Shown piece by piece: positions 54,118-63,664 of a DNA stretch of 64,000 nucleotides (its first letter is position 1; the number at the start of each line of letters is the position of its first letter). Made by a program: the position numbers and the translations under genes. The stretch is from Gammaproteobacteria bacterium (GTDB taxonomy: Bacteria > Pseudomonadota > Gammaproteobacteria > Ga0077554 > Ga007554). The notes beneath the pieces are model-generated. The model was not told where the DNA came from and ran no database searches. It saw nothing but the letters and a program-made list of their open reading frames with translations. The DNA lies in NCBI GenBank assembly GCA_040183005.1, contig JAMPIW010000007.1, forward strand, positions 1,558,188-1,622,187, given 5' to 3'.

Positions 54118-54834
54118 ATGCCAGAGCACGTCATCCAGACAGAGCACCTGCTCAAGCAGTACGAAACCGCAGCGGGCATTTCTCCAGTGTTGAAGGGTAT
54201 TAACTTAACGGTTGAGCGGGGGGAGTTCCTGGCAATCATGGGACCATCAGGTTCCGGGAAGTCCACTTTCATGAACATCCTCGGCTGTCTGGATACGGCT
54301 ACCAGCGGGCACTACTACGTCAATGGCCAGGACGTTACGGTACTTGGTCGCAATCAGCTTGCGCATCTTCGCAACAAATTCATCGGCTTCGTATTTCAAG
54401 GCTACAACCTGCTGCCACGGTTAAGCGCGCGCGACAATGTTTCGCTTCCGCTCGTGTATTCAGGTGCACCGGTTTCCGAAATGCGGATGCGCGCCCAGGA
54501 AATGTTGGAGAAAATGGGCCTCGGCCAGTTCACGGATTTTTTGCCCAACCAGATGTCCGGTGGTCAGCAGCAACGGGTAGCAATTGCCCGCGCGCTCGTC
54601 AACCACCCGAACCTGATCCTGGCCGACGAACCCACCGGCAACCTCGACACGGCAACCAGTTATGAAATCATGGATATCCTTACGAAACTAAACGAATCCG
54701 ACAGTATTACCATTGTTCTGGTCACCCATGAACCCGATATTGCCAGTTACGCCAAGCGCCTGGTGCGATTCGTCGATGGCCAGATTGTTTACGATGGGGC
54801 ACCGCCACCCCGCAAGGCAAGGGAGGTGGCATGA
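54118..54834 (+). CDS. MacB-like ABC transporter, ATPase
   Basis: A 238-residue ATPase: Walker [11 protein letters not shown]-loop [20 protein letters not shown], signature [15 protein letters not shown] and Walker [13 protein letters not shown]. In E. coli MacB the ATPase and permease are fused; here they are two genes, a common variant. It starts directly after the macA stop and overlaps the permease gene by ATGA. Confidence 0.95.
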   Translation: MPEHVIQTEHLLKQYETAAGISPVLKGINLTVERGEFLAIMGPSGSGKSTFMNILGCLDTATSGHYYVNGQDVTVLGRNQLAHLRNKFIGFVFQGYNLLPRLSARDNVSLPLVYSGAPVSEMRMRAQEMLEKMGLGQFTDFLPNQMSGGQQQRVAIARALVNHPNLILADEPTGNLDTATSYEIMDILTKLNESDSITIVLVTHEPDIASYAKRLVRFVDGQIVYDGAPPPRKAREVA

Positions 54835-56054
54835 TATTTTTTTCCATGCAACGGCAAGCCTGGCACGCCATGCGCGCGAACCGGCTGCGCACGTTCCTGA
54901 CAATGCTGGGAATGATGATCGGCGTTGGCGCGGTCGTCCTGATGCTCGCCATCGGCCAGGGCGCGCAGTTCATGGTTGAGCAATCGATCTCCTCGATGGG
55001 CAGCAATCTGTTCATCATACTCTCAGGGGGCACAACCTCAGGGGGTGTGCGCACTACCACCGGAGCCGCGCCTACGCTGACGGCTGAGGACGCGCAGGCA
55101 ATGACCGATCTGCCTTCCATAGCGGCGGTCGCACCCATGGCGCCGGGTTCCGCACAGATCGTATACGGATCCAACAACTGGGCGACCCAGGTATACGGCA
55201 CCACGCCGAGTTTCCTCATAGTACGGAACTGGAATGTGACTTCCGGCTATCCCTTCACGGATTCGGACGTGCGCTCGGCAACACGCGTCGCCTTGCTCGG
55301 CCAGACCATAGTGACAAATCTTTTCGGCGACGAAGACCCGGTCGGCAAAACCATCCGCATCCGCAACAGCCCTTACCTCGTGGTCGGCGTGCTGGGCGCC
55401 AAGGGGCAAAGCCTCGACGGCCGAGACCAGGACGATACGATACTGATCCCGGTCACCACAGCCCAGCGCAAATTATTTGGCACTCAGTTCAGGGGTAGCG
55501 TGCGTATGATCATGGCGCAAGCCACATCGGCCCAGGCCATGAATAAAGCAGAGCGAGACTTAAACGACCTGCTGCGTCAGCGCCATCACCTTTCCCAAAA
55601 CACCGATAGCGACTTCACCGTAAGAAACCTCACTGCCATGGCAGAAGCCGCCGCCCAGACAACCCGCATCATGTCTATGATGCTCGGGGCAATCGCCTCT
55701 ATTTCACTGCTGGTAGGCGGCATCGGAATCATGAATATCATGCTGGTATCAGTCACGGAACGGACGCGTGAAATCGGCATACGGATTGCCGTCGGCGCCC
55801 GTGCGTTCGACATCCTGCTTCAATTTCTGTTGGAGGCGGTCATTATTTCTATCGTGGGTTGCCTGGTCGGTGCAATTCTGGGCGTGGGTGGCGCCTGGCT
55901 GGTCAACAAGCTCATGGACACCCCTGTTGTGATCACAGCCTGGTCCATCGTAATGTCGTTTTTGGTCGCCGCTGCGATCGGTATCTTTTTCGGTTTTTAT
56001 CCCGCCCGCAAAGCGGCCAACCTGAAGCCTATAGATGCCTTGCGTTATCAATAA
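54831..56054 (+). CDS. MacB-like ABC transporter, permease
   Basis: A 407-residue permease. The first helix (FLTMLGMMIGVGAVVLMLAI) is followed by a large periplasmic MacB-PCD domain, then three C-terminal helices of the FtsX type (IASISLLVGGIGIMNIMLVS; EAVIISIVGCLVGAILGVGG; VMSFLVAAAIGIFFGFYPA). The ending AANLKPIDALRYQ is typical. Function is probably export of peptides, siderophores or drugs, not decided by sequence. Confidence 0.94.
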   Translation: MIFFSMQRQAWHAMRANRLRTFLTMLGMMIGVGAVVLMLAIGQGAQFMVEQSISSMGSNLFIILSGGTTSGGVRTTTGAAPTLTAEDAQAMTDLPSIAAVAPMAPGSAQIVYGSNNWATQVYGTTPSFLIVRNWNVTSGYPFTDSDVRSATRVALLGQTIVTNLFGDEDPVGKTIRIRNSPYLVVGVLGAKGQSLDGRDQDDTILIPVTTAQRKLFGTQFRGSVRMIMAQATSAQAMNKAERDLNDLLRQRHHLSQNTDSDFTVRNLTAMAEAAAQTTRIMSMMLGAIASISLLVGGIGIMNIMLVSVTERTREIGIRIAVGARAFDILLQFLLEAVIISIVGCLVGAILGVGGAWLVNKLMDTPVVITAWSIVMSFLVAAAIGIFFGFYPARKAANLKPIDALRYQ

Positions 56055-56117
56055 GATTGCCGCAGAGCTTCGCCACGGCAATACGAAAAAATACCAAGAC
56101 TCCAAGCTGTTTGTTAA

Positions 56118-56200
56118 TTAATCAATGGCAAAGCGCCTATAAAACCAGCGCTTCATCGCTTCCACCGCCACCAGATAGGCACCTTGCCCGTAGAGGGCGG
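56118..56200 (-). pseudogene. C-terminal relic of a membrane protein, possibly a P-type ATPase
   Basis: On the minus strand the last codons read YGQGAYLVAVEAMKRWFYRR and FAID before a TAA. The VEAMKRWFYRRF segment recalls the last helix of cation P-type ATPases, but only about 25 residues remain before the transposase relic. The family call is weak. Confidence 0.3.
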
Positions 56201-56907
56201 TGATGAGCAGAAGCGCGCCAACGAAATCGGCATGGCGATTCCGTTGCTCGTCGCCTGTGACTTCGCAGGCCGCGACATCACAGGCGACGCTCTACTGACC
56301 CAGCGCGCACTGGCAAGCTATATCGTCGGGCAGCACGCGCATTATCACTTCACGGCCAAAGGCAACCAACCCGGACTGGAGCGCGATATTGCCCTGCTGT
56401 TCGAGACACGTGGCGCCCCTGACTTCGTCGAAGTTACGCCCCCTGATCACGGTCGCATTGAAACGCGGCGAATTTGGCGCAGTTCGGCGATCAATGCGTA
56501 CATCGACTTTCCTGGTGTCGGCCAGGTCTTTCTGATCGAGCGTGAATCCATCCTGAAAAAAAACGGCGAGTACTCGCGTGTTGTGCTCTGGGGTTAACGA
56601 GTCGCACTCCGCAAGAAGCTTCGCCACAACGGGTACTGGCTGTCAATCGCGGGCATTGGAGTATCGAAAGCGTTCATTACATCATCGATTGGAACTACGA
56701 CGAAGATCGCAGCCGTATCCGTACCGGTTTCGGCCCGGAAAACGCTTCTCGTCTGCGCCGCTTCGCGGTCGGAATACTCAAGGAATTTCAGAAATCCACT
56801 CAATACATCGCCGAGATGATGCGAAAACTCAGCTTCCGTACCCGCCTTGTCTTCGACTATCTGCGGATGACTCAGAACTCTGCAGTCGCGGGGACACGGG
56901 TTCCTTG
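56196..56907 (+). pseudogene. ISAs1-family transposase relic
   Basis: The frame reads KRANEIGMAIPLL, RDITGDALLTQRALASYIVG, FTAKGNQPGLERDIALLFE and FPGVGQVFLIERESIL, then a one-base loss near 56590 shifts it to LTSRTPQEASPQRVLAVNRG, HWSIESVHYIIDWNYDED and FGPENASRLRRFAVGIL. The N-terminal third is missing. Together with the relic above it fills most of 56055-57123; the remainder (56908-57123) has only a TTGACA-like promoter near 56941. Confidence 0.82.
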
Positions 56908-57123
56908 AGAACAAATTTACCCCGGGGTATGGCAAAAAATATTGACAAAAACAATCAAGTTATGTCCACAATGAAAAATCGCAGAAGCCATGGCGCGCGG
57001 TGTAGTCCTAACATGAACCGCAACAATCAGATTGCCCGATTAAAAAATATCAAATGGGAAATGTGATGCCAGTCACGTCAGAACCACGCAAGGAAGCGCT
57101 ACACTTAGCCCAAGGAAAACATT

Positions 57124-57564
57124 ATGCCTACTAAAATCATTATGCTGGTGGAAGACAACCCCGATGACGAGGCATTAACCCTGCGCGCTTTGAAAAAGAA
57201 CAATATTCTCAACGAAGTCGTGGTGGCGCGCGACGGCGTCGAGGCGCTGGATTTCCTGTTCGCTATGGGACCTTATGCTGGCCGGGACATCAGCATAATG
57301 CCACAGCTTATCCTGCTCGATTTGAAACTGCCCAAAGTTGATGGGCTGGAAGTGCTGCGCCGTCTGCGCGCCGATGCCAGAACGAAGCTCCTACCGGCGG
57401 TGATTCTGACTTCTTCAAGCGAAGAAGCCGACATTGTCAATAGCTATCAACTCGGCGCCAACAGCTATGTGCGCAAGCCGGTGGATTTTGCGCAATTCAT
57501 GGAGGCAGTGCGTCAACTAGGTTTGTATTGGCTGGTTTTAAACGAGACTTCACCGATCCTGTAA
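57124..57564 (+). CDS. Single-domain response regulator (Rcp1-like)
   Basis: A 146-residue receiver domain without output: acidic pair in [20 protein letters not shown], phospho-acceptor in [20 protein letters not shown], Thr/Ser in [11 protein letters not shown] and Lys in [10 protein letters not shown]. It matches regulators paired with phytochrome-like or hybrid kinases. The GGDEF/EAL gene starts nine bases after its stop, so the two probably act in one path. Confidence 0.93.
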   Translation: MPTKIIMLVEDNPDDEALTLRALKKNNILNEVVVARDGVEALDFLFAMGPYAGRDISIMPQLILLDLKLPKVDGLEVLRRLRADARTKLLPAVILTSSSEEADIVNSYQLGANSYVRKPVDFAQFMEAVRQLGLYWLVLNETSPIL

Positions 57565-57573
57565 GGATGCAAT

Positions 57574-59646
57574 ATGAGCACTCCGCTGCACGTATTGATG
57601 ATTGAAGATTCTGAAGATGACGCGGTATTAATACTGCGCGAGTTGCGGCGTTGTGGTTATGATCCGGTGTTTGAGCGCGTTGACACCGCCACCGCCATGA
57701 AAGCCGCGTTGCAAACCCAAACCTGGGATATCGTCCTGGCCGACTACTCAATGCCGGATTTTGGTGCTCCCGCCGCGCTTACCCTGCTCAAGGAAAGCGG
57801 CATAGACCTACCCTTTATCATCGTCTCCGGCAGCATCGGCGAGGAAATCGCCGTGGCCATGATGAAGGCCGGCGCACATGACTACCTGATGAAGGACAAT
57901 TTGATACGGCTTGCGCCCGCGATTGAGCGTGAATTGATCGAAACAGGAGAAAGGCGTAAACGCCGCCAGGCCGAGGCAATGCTACGGGAAAGCGAAGAGC
58001 GCTACCGGAATCTGTTTGAAAGCGCCCACGACATGATTCAAAGCGTGGCTCCTGACGGACGCTTCCAATTCGTCAACCGCGCCTGGCTGGAGACGATGGG
58101 ATACACACTGGATGAAGTGAAGTCGCTTAGCGTGTTCGATATTATTCTGCCTGAATTGCTGGACCACTGCACAGCCCTGTTTGACAAAGTAATGAGCGGA
58201 GGACACTACGACAATCTGGAAACCACCTTCATAGCCAAAAACGGTCAATATGTGGAAGTTGAAGGCAACATAAGCTGCCGTTTTGTGGATGGCATGCCAG
58301 TTGCGTCCCAAGGTGTCTTTCGCAATATCACCCAGCGCAAGGCGCATACCGCCGCCCTGGAATATCAAGCTGCGCACGATTCTCTAACCGGTCTCCCCAA
58401 CCGGTTCCAGCTCAGCAAAGACCTGGACAAGGTTGTCGAGGAAACCCGGCTATCGGGCAAGCGCATGGCATTCATGCTCATCGATCTGGACCGCTTCAAG
58501 GAAATCAACGATGCCCTGGGCCATCAGGCCGGTGATATCCTGCTAAAGCAGATCGCACCGCGTTTATGCACTGCAGTGGATATCCCGGCAAACGTGGCGC
58601 GGTTGGGGGGCGACGAGTTTGGATTAGTGCTGCCACACATAAACAGCGAAGAGGATGCGCTTCATGCCGCCGAGAAAGTGCTGGCTGTTATCTGCCAGCC
58701 CTTTGATCTGGAAGGGCTGAAAGTGCAGATCGGCGCCAGTATCGGCATCGCATTGTATCCCGATCACAGTGATGACCCTCACTCCATGATGCGTTGCGCG
58801 GATATCGCTATGTATCTTGCCAAGAAAAACGGCGGCGGCTACGCCGTCTACAACCCCACGCTCGACATCTATAGCCCGCGCCGCCTGTCCCTCATCACCA
58901 GCCTGAGAATCGCTATACTGGAAAATCAGCTCGTATTGCACTACCAACCGAAAATCAGCCTCAAAGACCATGATGTCATTGGCATGGAGGCCTTAATCCG
59001 CTGGCAACATCCGCAACATGGCCTGGTCGCTCCCAATGAATTTATTCCTCTGGCGGAAGTCAGCGACCTCATCATGCCGCTCACGCAATGGGTGCTAGAC
59101 AATGTGCTGCAACAGATGCGGGAATGGCATGATATGGGAATCAAGGCCAACGTTGCGGCGAACATCTCCGCTCGTAACTTGCAGGATAGCGATCTGCCGG
59201 ACAAGATTGCGGTGTTGCTGGAGAGATATCAGATCGCCCCCCACTATCTGGAGCTGGAAATTACAGAGAGCGCGATTATCGTCGATCCTCTGCGCGCCAC
59301 GGAAACCCTGCGCCGCATTCATGATCTGGGGGTGATCCTGTCCATCGACGATTTTGGCACAGGCTACACCTCCCTCTCTCACCTGAGGAAGCTGCCCATC
59401 TCTACCCTCAAGATCGACCTTTCCTTCATCAGCAAGATGCTAATCAGCAAAGATGATGCCGCCCTCGTACAATCCATCATCCACCTGGGTCACAATCTGG
59501 GCATGGATGTCATCGCCGAAGGCGTGGAGAATCAGGACACCCTGAGCATGCTGGGCGTGCTTGAATGCGACGTAGTGCAGGGCAACCTCATCAGCCCTCC
59601 GATGGCCGCCACAGAGATGACACAATGGCTCAGAAACCGGTGCTGA
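57574..59646 (+). CDS. REC-PAS-GGDEF-EAL cyclic-di-GMP protein
   Basis: A 690-residue protein. REC (1-125; phospho-acceptor in IVLADYSMPDFG), PAS (about 142-265; RYRNLFESAHDMIQSVAPDG), GGDEF (about 268-430; intact RLGGDEFGLVLPH) and EAL (about 440-690; intact GMEALIRWQHP, plus ESAIIVD and DDFGTGYTSLSHLRKLP). Both catalytic motifs are kept, so it may make or degrade c-di-GMP. It is coupled to the receiver gene upstream. Confidence 0.95.
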   Translation: MSTPLHVLMIEDSEDDAVLILRELRRCGYDPVFERVDTATAMKAALQTQTWDIVLADYSMPDFGAPAALTLLKESGIDLPFIIVSGSIGEEIAVAMMKAGAHDYLMKDNLIRLAPAIERELIETGERRKRRQAEAMLRESEERYRNLFESAHDMIQSVAPDGRFQFVNRAWLETMGYTLDEVKSLSVFDIILPELLDHCTALFDKVMSGGHYDNLETTFIAKNGQYVEVEGNISCRFVDGMPVASQGVFRNITQRKAHTAALEYQAAHDSLTGLPNRFQLSKDLDKVVEETRLSGKRMAFMLIDLDRFKEINDALGHQAGDILLKQIAPRLCTAVDIPANVARLGGDEFGLVLPHINSEEDALHAAEKVLAVICQPFDLEGLKVQIGASIGIALYPDHSDDPHSMMRCADIAMYLAKKNGGGYAVYNPTLDIYSPRRLSLITSLRIAILENQLVLHYQPKISLKDHDVIGMEALIRWQHPQHGLVAPNEFIPLAEVSDLIMPLTQWVLDNVLQQMREWHDMGIKANVAANISARNLQDSDLPDKIAVLLERYQIAPHYLELEITESAIIVDPLRATETLRRIHDLGVILSIDDFGTGYTSLSHLRKLPISTLKIDLSFISKMLISKDDAALVQSIIHLGHNLGMDVIAEGVENQDTLSMLGVLECDVVQGNLISPPMAATEMTQWLRNRC

Positions 59647-59653
59647 GAGGCCG

Positions 59654-60229
59654 CTACCGAAGCAGATTCCGCACCGGCGCGAAGGAACGTCGATGGACGG
59701 GCAAAACACCCAGCCGGTCAAGCGCCTCCAGATGTGCTTTGGTGGGATATCCCTTATGCACCGCAAACCCATAACCGGGATAAACTGCACCCAGCGCCAC
59801 CATTTCCGCATCGCGCGCCACTTTGGCGATGATTGAGGCGGCACTGATGACGGGCACGGTCTGATCGCCCTTGATCACCGCCTCGGCGGGGCAGGCCAAC
59901 ACAGGGCAGCGGTTACCATCCACTAGCGCACGGTGCGGCGTCACCGATAGTGCTGCCACTGCACGCTGCATGGCCAACAAACTCGCTTGCAGGATATTCA
60001 GCGCATCGATCTCCTCCACCTCCGCCCGCCCCAGCGCCCACGCCAAGGCCTTCTCGCGGATCTCGACATCCAATGCCTGGCGGCGCTTTTCCGTCAACGC
60101 CTTGGAATCCGCAAGACCCGCAATGGGGCGTGCCGGATCGAGAATGACTGCCGCAGCCACCACCGGCCCGGCAAGTGGTCCGCGCCCCACCTCGTCGACG
60201 CCTGCCAAAAGAAGATATGCAAAGCTCAC
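59654..60229 (-). CDS. rnhB: Ribonuclease HII
   Basis: A 191-residue enzyme removing RNA from RNA/DNA hybrids and single ribonucleotides. Catalytic acids are in [43 protein letters not shown] and [14 protein letters not shown]. It starts at GTG overlapping the lpxB stop as GTGA. The lpxB-rnhB order is standard. Confidence 0.96.
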   Translation of the reverse strand: MSFAYLLLAGVDEVGRGPLAGPVVAAAVILDPARPIAGLADSKALTEKRRQALDVEIREKALAWALGRAEVEEIDALNILQASLLAMQRAVAALSVTPHRALVDGNRCPVLACPAEAVIKGDQTVPVISAASIIAKVARDAEMVALGAVYPGYGFAVHKGYPTKAHLEALDRLGVLPVHRRSFAPVRNLLR

Positions 60230-61383
60230 ATGGCCTCCTTACGCTTATTGGGAGAAATCAGACTCAACACCGCATCCGCCGCCTGCTGATCCGCCCCTTG
60301 ACGTAGCGAGGCGTGGATCCCGGCAAATGTCTCCTGTAGCGCCACAGCGGATGCCGGGTGGATTAAATAGTCCAGTATGGCATGACCAAGATTTTCCGGC
60401 GTGGCGGCATCCTGGATAAACTCAGGCACGAGGGGTTTTGCGGCGAGCAAGTTGGGTAATGAGAAATAAGGGATTTTCACCAATCGTTTGGCAAGCCAAT
60501 AGGTCAGCGGCGCAAGGCGGTAGGCCATCACCATGGGGCGTTTCAGCAGCATCGCCTCCAGCGTCGCCGTGCCGGAGGCAAGCAGCACGACATCCGCCGC
60601 CGCCATCACCTCGCGTGAACGGCCTTCGAATACCGTCACAGGAAGATCGGGCGCTACGCTGTTGAGTATCTCGGTGAAACGTTCACGCGTCGCGGGCGTC
60701 GCCAACGGGATGACAAATTGCAATCCGGGCCGCTGCCGCACACACCATACGGCGGCTTGAATAAAGATTGCGGCGAGGAAGTTGATCTCGCTCATGCGGC
60801 TGCCCGGCAATAGCGCCACGATTTCCCCTCGCGATGGCAGCCCAAGCGCGGCGCGCGCGGCCTGCGGGTCGGCCAGTGGGGGAATCATCTCCGCCAGGGG
60901 ATGGCCGACAAAGCGCACCGGCACATGATGTTCTTCGTAAAACCGGGCTTCAAAAGGGAGCAGCGTCAGCATCAGATCAGTGGAACGCGCAATCTTGCGG
61001 ATACGCCACTGGCGCCACGCCCATACCGATGGACTCACATAATGAACGGTTGGAATCCCAGCATCCTTGAGCTTGCGCTCCAGGCCCAGCGTGAAATCCG
61101 GGGCGTCGATGCCGACGAACACATCCGGCGGATTTTCCAGGAAATGCCGCAGCAAACTGGCCCGCATCGCGTGCAGCTCGCGGAAGCGCCCCAGCACTTC
61201 AACAATGCCCATCACCGAGAGTCTTTCGAGCGGGTAAAGCGCCGTGGCGCCTTGCGCAATCATCGCCGGCCCGGCGATGCCTTCAATCACTGCATCCGGA
61301 AAACGCGCCTTGATGGCGCGGATCAAGCCTGCACCGAGCAGATCACCAGAAGCCTCGCCTGCCACAATACCGATTCGAATCAT
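60226..61383 (-). CDS. lpxB: Lipid-A-disaccharide synthase
   Basis: A 385-residue glycosyltransferase that joins UDP-diacylglucosamine and lipid X in lipid A synthesis. [20 protein letters not shown] is the family opening; [19 protein letters not shown] and [20 protein letters not shown] follow, with the nucleotide site [20 protein letters not shown]. Genes usually upstream (lpxD, fabZ, lpxA) are absent. rnhB is translationally coupled. Confidence 0.97.
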   Translation of the reverse strand: MIRIGIVAGEASGDLLGAGLIRAIKARFPDAVIEGIAGPAMIAQGATALYPLERLSVMGIVEVLGRFRELHAMRASLLRHFLENPPDVFVGIDAPDFTLGLERKLKDAGIPTVHYVSPSVWAWRQWRIRKIARSTDLMLTLLPFEARFYEEHHVPVRFVGHPLAEMIPPLADPQAARAALGLPSRGEIVALLPGSRMSEINFLAAIFIQAAVWCVRQRPGLQFVIPLATPATRERFTEILNSVAPDLPVTVFEGRSREVMAAADVVLLASGTATLEAMLLKRPMVMAYRLAPLTYWLAKRLVKIPYFSLPNLLAAKPLVPEFIQDAATPENLGHAILDYLIHPASAVALQETFAGIHASLRQGADQQAADAVLSLISPNKRKEAM

Positions 61384-61509
61384 TTAGCGTTTTTATCCAT
61401 CTTCATAAAATAGCTGCCCATAACCATGCTTCCTGGAACCATCGCCAGACGCGCGGATCATATATCAGGCGCGGCATAAGGGCCACTCTCATCACCGCAA
61501 AGCATTGCT

Positions 61510-61538
61510 TGACACTTACCCCGCGCGCGCCTATAAAT
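61510..61538 (+). promoter_or_regulatory. Sigma-70 promoter before Met/His-rich gene
   Basis: TTGACA (61510-61515) and TATAAA (61533-61538) are separated by 17 bases, an ideal -35/-10 layout. The gene starts 71 bases after the -10 element. 61384-61509 shows no other feature. Confidence 0.75.
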
Positions 61539-61608
61539 TCTAGCTCAACCACAGGCATGCCGGTTTTTAAAAACGCTTACCAACCAACTGCAATCAGGAG
61601 AGATTACG

Positions 61609-61986
61609 ATGAAAGCACCAAGAATACTTACCGCAGTTACACTCGCCAGTGCGCTATTTGCTGGCAACGCCCTCGCTGCCGATGACATGGCCGCGATGGG
61701 TGATGCCAAAAAGGACCACATGATGATGCGGGGCGAAATGATGAAGGAGCATCATCAGACCATGCGCGAGGTTAAGGGCATGCTGAAAGATGTAATGATG
61801 ATACTCAAGGACATCAACCACCAGCCCAGCGCCGCGGAAAAACAAAAGCTGGGCCAGATGATCACCCGCCTTGACGAGATCATTAAAAAAGACGATGAAA
61901 TGGCGGAAAAATGGAAAAGCATGAGGGAAATGCACAAAGACATGCCGGGACATGATGGAATGAAAGGGCATCCGATGTCAAAGTAA
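61609..61986 (+). CDS. Met/His-rich periplasmic protein, unknown function
   Basis: A 125-residue protein with a signal peptide (MKAPRILTAVTLASALFAGNALA). The mature part is helical and charged with many Met and His: DHMMMRGEMMKEHHQTMREV and MREMHKDMPGHDGMKGHPMS. Such composition suggests binding of copper or another metal, or a CpxP/Spy-like stress role, but no family motif is clear. AGGAGAG precedes the ATG. An own promoter lies upstream. Confidence 0.75.
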   Translation: MKAPRILTAVTLASALFAGNALAADDMAAMGDAKKDHMMMRGEMMKEHHQTMREVKGMLKDVMMILKDINHQPSAAEKQKLGQMITRLDEIIKKDDEMAEKWKSMREMHKDMPGHDGMKGHPMSK

Positions 61987-62006
61987 AGAGTGTAGATTGA
62001 GTCAAG

Positions 62007-62033
62007 CGGACCCAACAGTTAGTGTTGGGTCCG
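62007..62033. terminator. Hairpin after Met/His-rich gene
   Basis: CGGACCCAACA and TGTTGGGTCCG are perfect complements around a GTTAG loop, 21 bases after the stop. It lacks a T-run, so termination would be weak or Rho-assisted. Confidence 0.5.
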
Positions 62034-62180
62034 GAACTCGCAGAACCCTTCGCTGCCGCTCTTCCCTGTGTATCGGAGGTAGGGCAACGCGCCGGGCAGG
62101 ATGCGCAAGAGCCGCCATGGAGCGGTTGCCGAGACCCAACCTTTAAGTGAACGGTTATAGGGCCAATGGGCAATTTGGAA

Positions 62181-63548
62181 TTATCGTACCCACACCGTTT
62201 TCGCATTAAGAAACTCACGCATGCCGTGGTGAGACAGCTCACGCCCATAACCGGAGGCCTTGATGCCGCCGAACGGCAGGCGCGGGTCGCTCTTTACCAT
62301 GCCGTTGACAAAACAGGCGCCCGCCTCGACCCGTAGCGCCAAGGCCTCGCCGCGTCGACTATCGCGCGTCCAGACGCTGCCGGCAAGGCCAAAACGCGAA
62401 CCGTTTGCCAGACGCAGGGCATGCAGTTCATCACGGGCGCGGATCACTATCGCCACGGGGCCAAACAGCTCCTCGCCGAAGGCACGTTGTTCGGCTGTTA
62501 CATGATCAATAATCGACGCCTGATAATACGCGCCCAGTCCATCATGGGGTGCGCAGCCGGTAACGGCCACAGCGCCTTGGCGGATGCTGTCCGTGACCTG
62601 TTGGTGCAGCTCATCACGCAGATCAGGACGCGCCATCGGGGCAAGTGTGGCGGCCTCATCCAGCGGATCCCCCGGCGCAAGCCACGACTCCACCGCCGCC
62701 TTGAATTGCGCGACGAAGAGATCGGCAATCGCGTCCACCACGATAAAGCGCTTGGCAGCGATGCAGCTTTGTCCGGCATTAAGAAAACGCGAGGCCACGG
62801 CGTTTTTCACGGCAAGCTCCAGATCGGCATCTTCCAGCACAATAAAGGCGTCCGACCCTCCCAGCTCCAACACCAGTTTTTTTAGATGGGTTCCGGCGCA
62901 CGCCGCCACTGCACGCCCTGCCGCCTCGCTGCCGGTAAGCGTCACGGCATGAATGCGCGGATCGGCAATGACCTGTTCCACTTGGCTGCTTGCGATCATC
63001 AGAGTGCGGAACACGCCCTGCGGAAAGCCACACGACTGGAATACCTGCTCGATAGCCAGTGCGCACTGCGGCACATTGGAGGCGTGTTTCAGGACGCCAG
63101 TATTGCCCGCCACCAGCGCGGGGGCTGCAAAACGGAATACCTGCCAGAAAGGGAAATTCCATGGCATTACCGCAAGCACGGTGCCCAGCGGTTGGTAGGC
63201 GACATAGCTTTTAGCCGCATCGGAGCCGATAAACTCATCCTCCAGGAATTTCGGCCCGTGCTCCGCATAGAAATCACACGCCGTAGCGCATTTTTCCACC
63301 TCAGCGCGGGCCTCTTTGATCAGCTTGCCCATTTCGAGGGTGATGATGCGCGCCAAGCGGTCGCGGTGATCGCGCAGGTATTGCGCGGCCTTGCGCATCA
63401 ACCGGCAGCGTTCTTCCAGCGGGGTTGTGGCCCACACTGGCGTGGCATTGGCGACTTCGCGCAGCGCGGCATCCAGTTGCGCGTCATTCCACACCGCAAA
63501 TTCCTGGAGTGCCGCACCATTGGCCGGGTTGACGGATTTGAACGACAT
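62181..63548 (-). CDS. NAD(P)-dependent succinate-semialdehyde dehydrogenase-like
   Basis: A 455-residue aldehyde dehydrogenase. LGTVLAVMPWNFPFWQVFRF (cofactor and substrate entry), LELGGSDAFIVLEDADLELA (Glu) and NAGQSCIAAKRFIV (catalytic Cys) are present; KSDPRLPFGGIKASGYGREL is near the end. The overall pattern resembles E. coli Sad (YneI). Substrate is not decided by sequence. GGAGGCC precedes the ATG. An inverted repeat lies upstream. Confidence 0.92.
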   Translation of the reverse strand: MSFKSVNPANGAALQEFAVWNDAQLDAALREVANATPVWATTPLEERCRLMRKAAQYLRDHRDRLARIITLEMGKLIKEARAEVEKCATACDFYAEHGPKFLEDEFIGSDAAKSYVAYQPLGTVLAVMPWNFPFWQVFRFAAPALVAGNTGVLKHASNVPQCALAIEQVFQSCGFPQGVFRTLMIASSQVEQVIADPRIHAVTLTGSEAAGRAVAACAGTHLKKLVLELGGSDAFIVLEDADLELAVKNAVASRFLNAGQSCIAAKRFIVVDAIADLFVAQFKAAVESWLAPGDPLDEAATLAPMARPDLRDELHQQVTDSIRQGAVAVTGCAPHDGLGAYYQASIIDHVTAEQRAFGEELFGPVAIVIRARDELHALRLANGSRFGLAGSVWTRDSRRGEALALRVEAGACFVNGMVKSDPRLPFGGIKASGYGRELSHHGMREFLNAKTVWVR

Positions 63549-63565
63549 GATGTGGCCTCCTCTAA

Positions 63566-63585
63566 TATACTATTGCGGTAGTATA
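63566..63585. promoter_or_regulatory. Inverted repeat TATACTA-N6-TAGTATA
   Basis: Perfect 7-bp arms around TTGCGG lie 18 bases upstream of the dehydrogenase start, in the divergent gap with the NDUFA9-like gene. It may be an operator for either gene; the regulator is unknown. Confidence 0.5.
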
Positions 63586-63664
63586 GTCCGTTTGCCGGTA
63601 TTCTTGTGCGGCTGCAAAAGCGCTCAGCGCGCTACGATTATTAGCATCTGATTCGAGTCCATAA

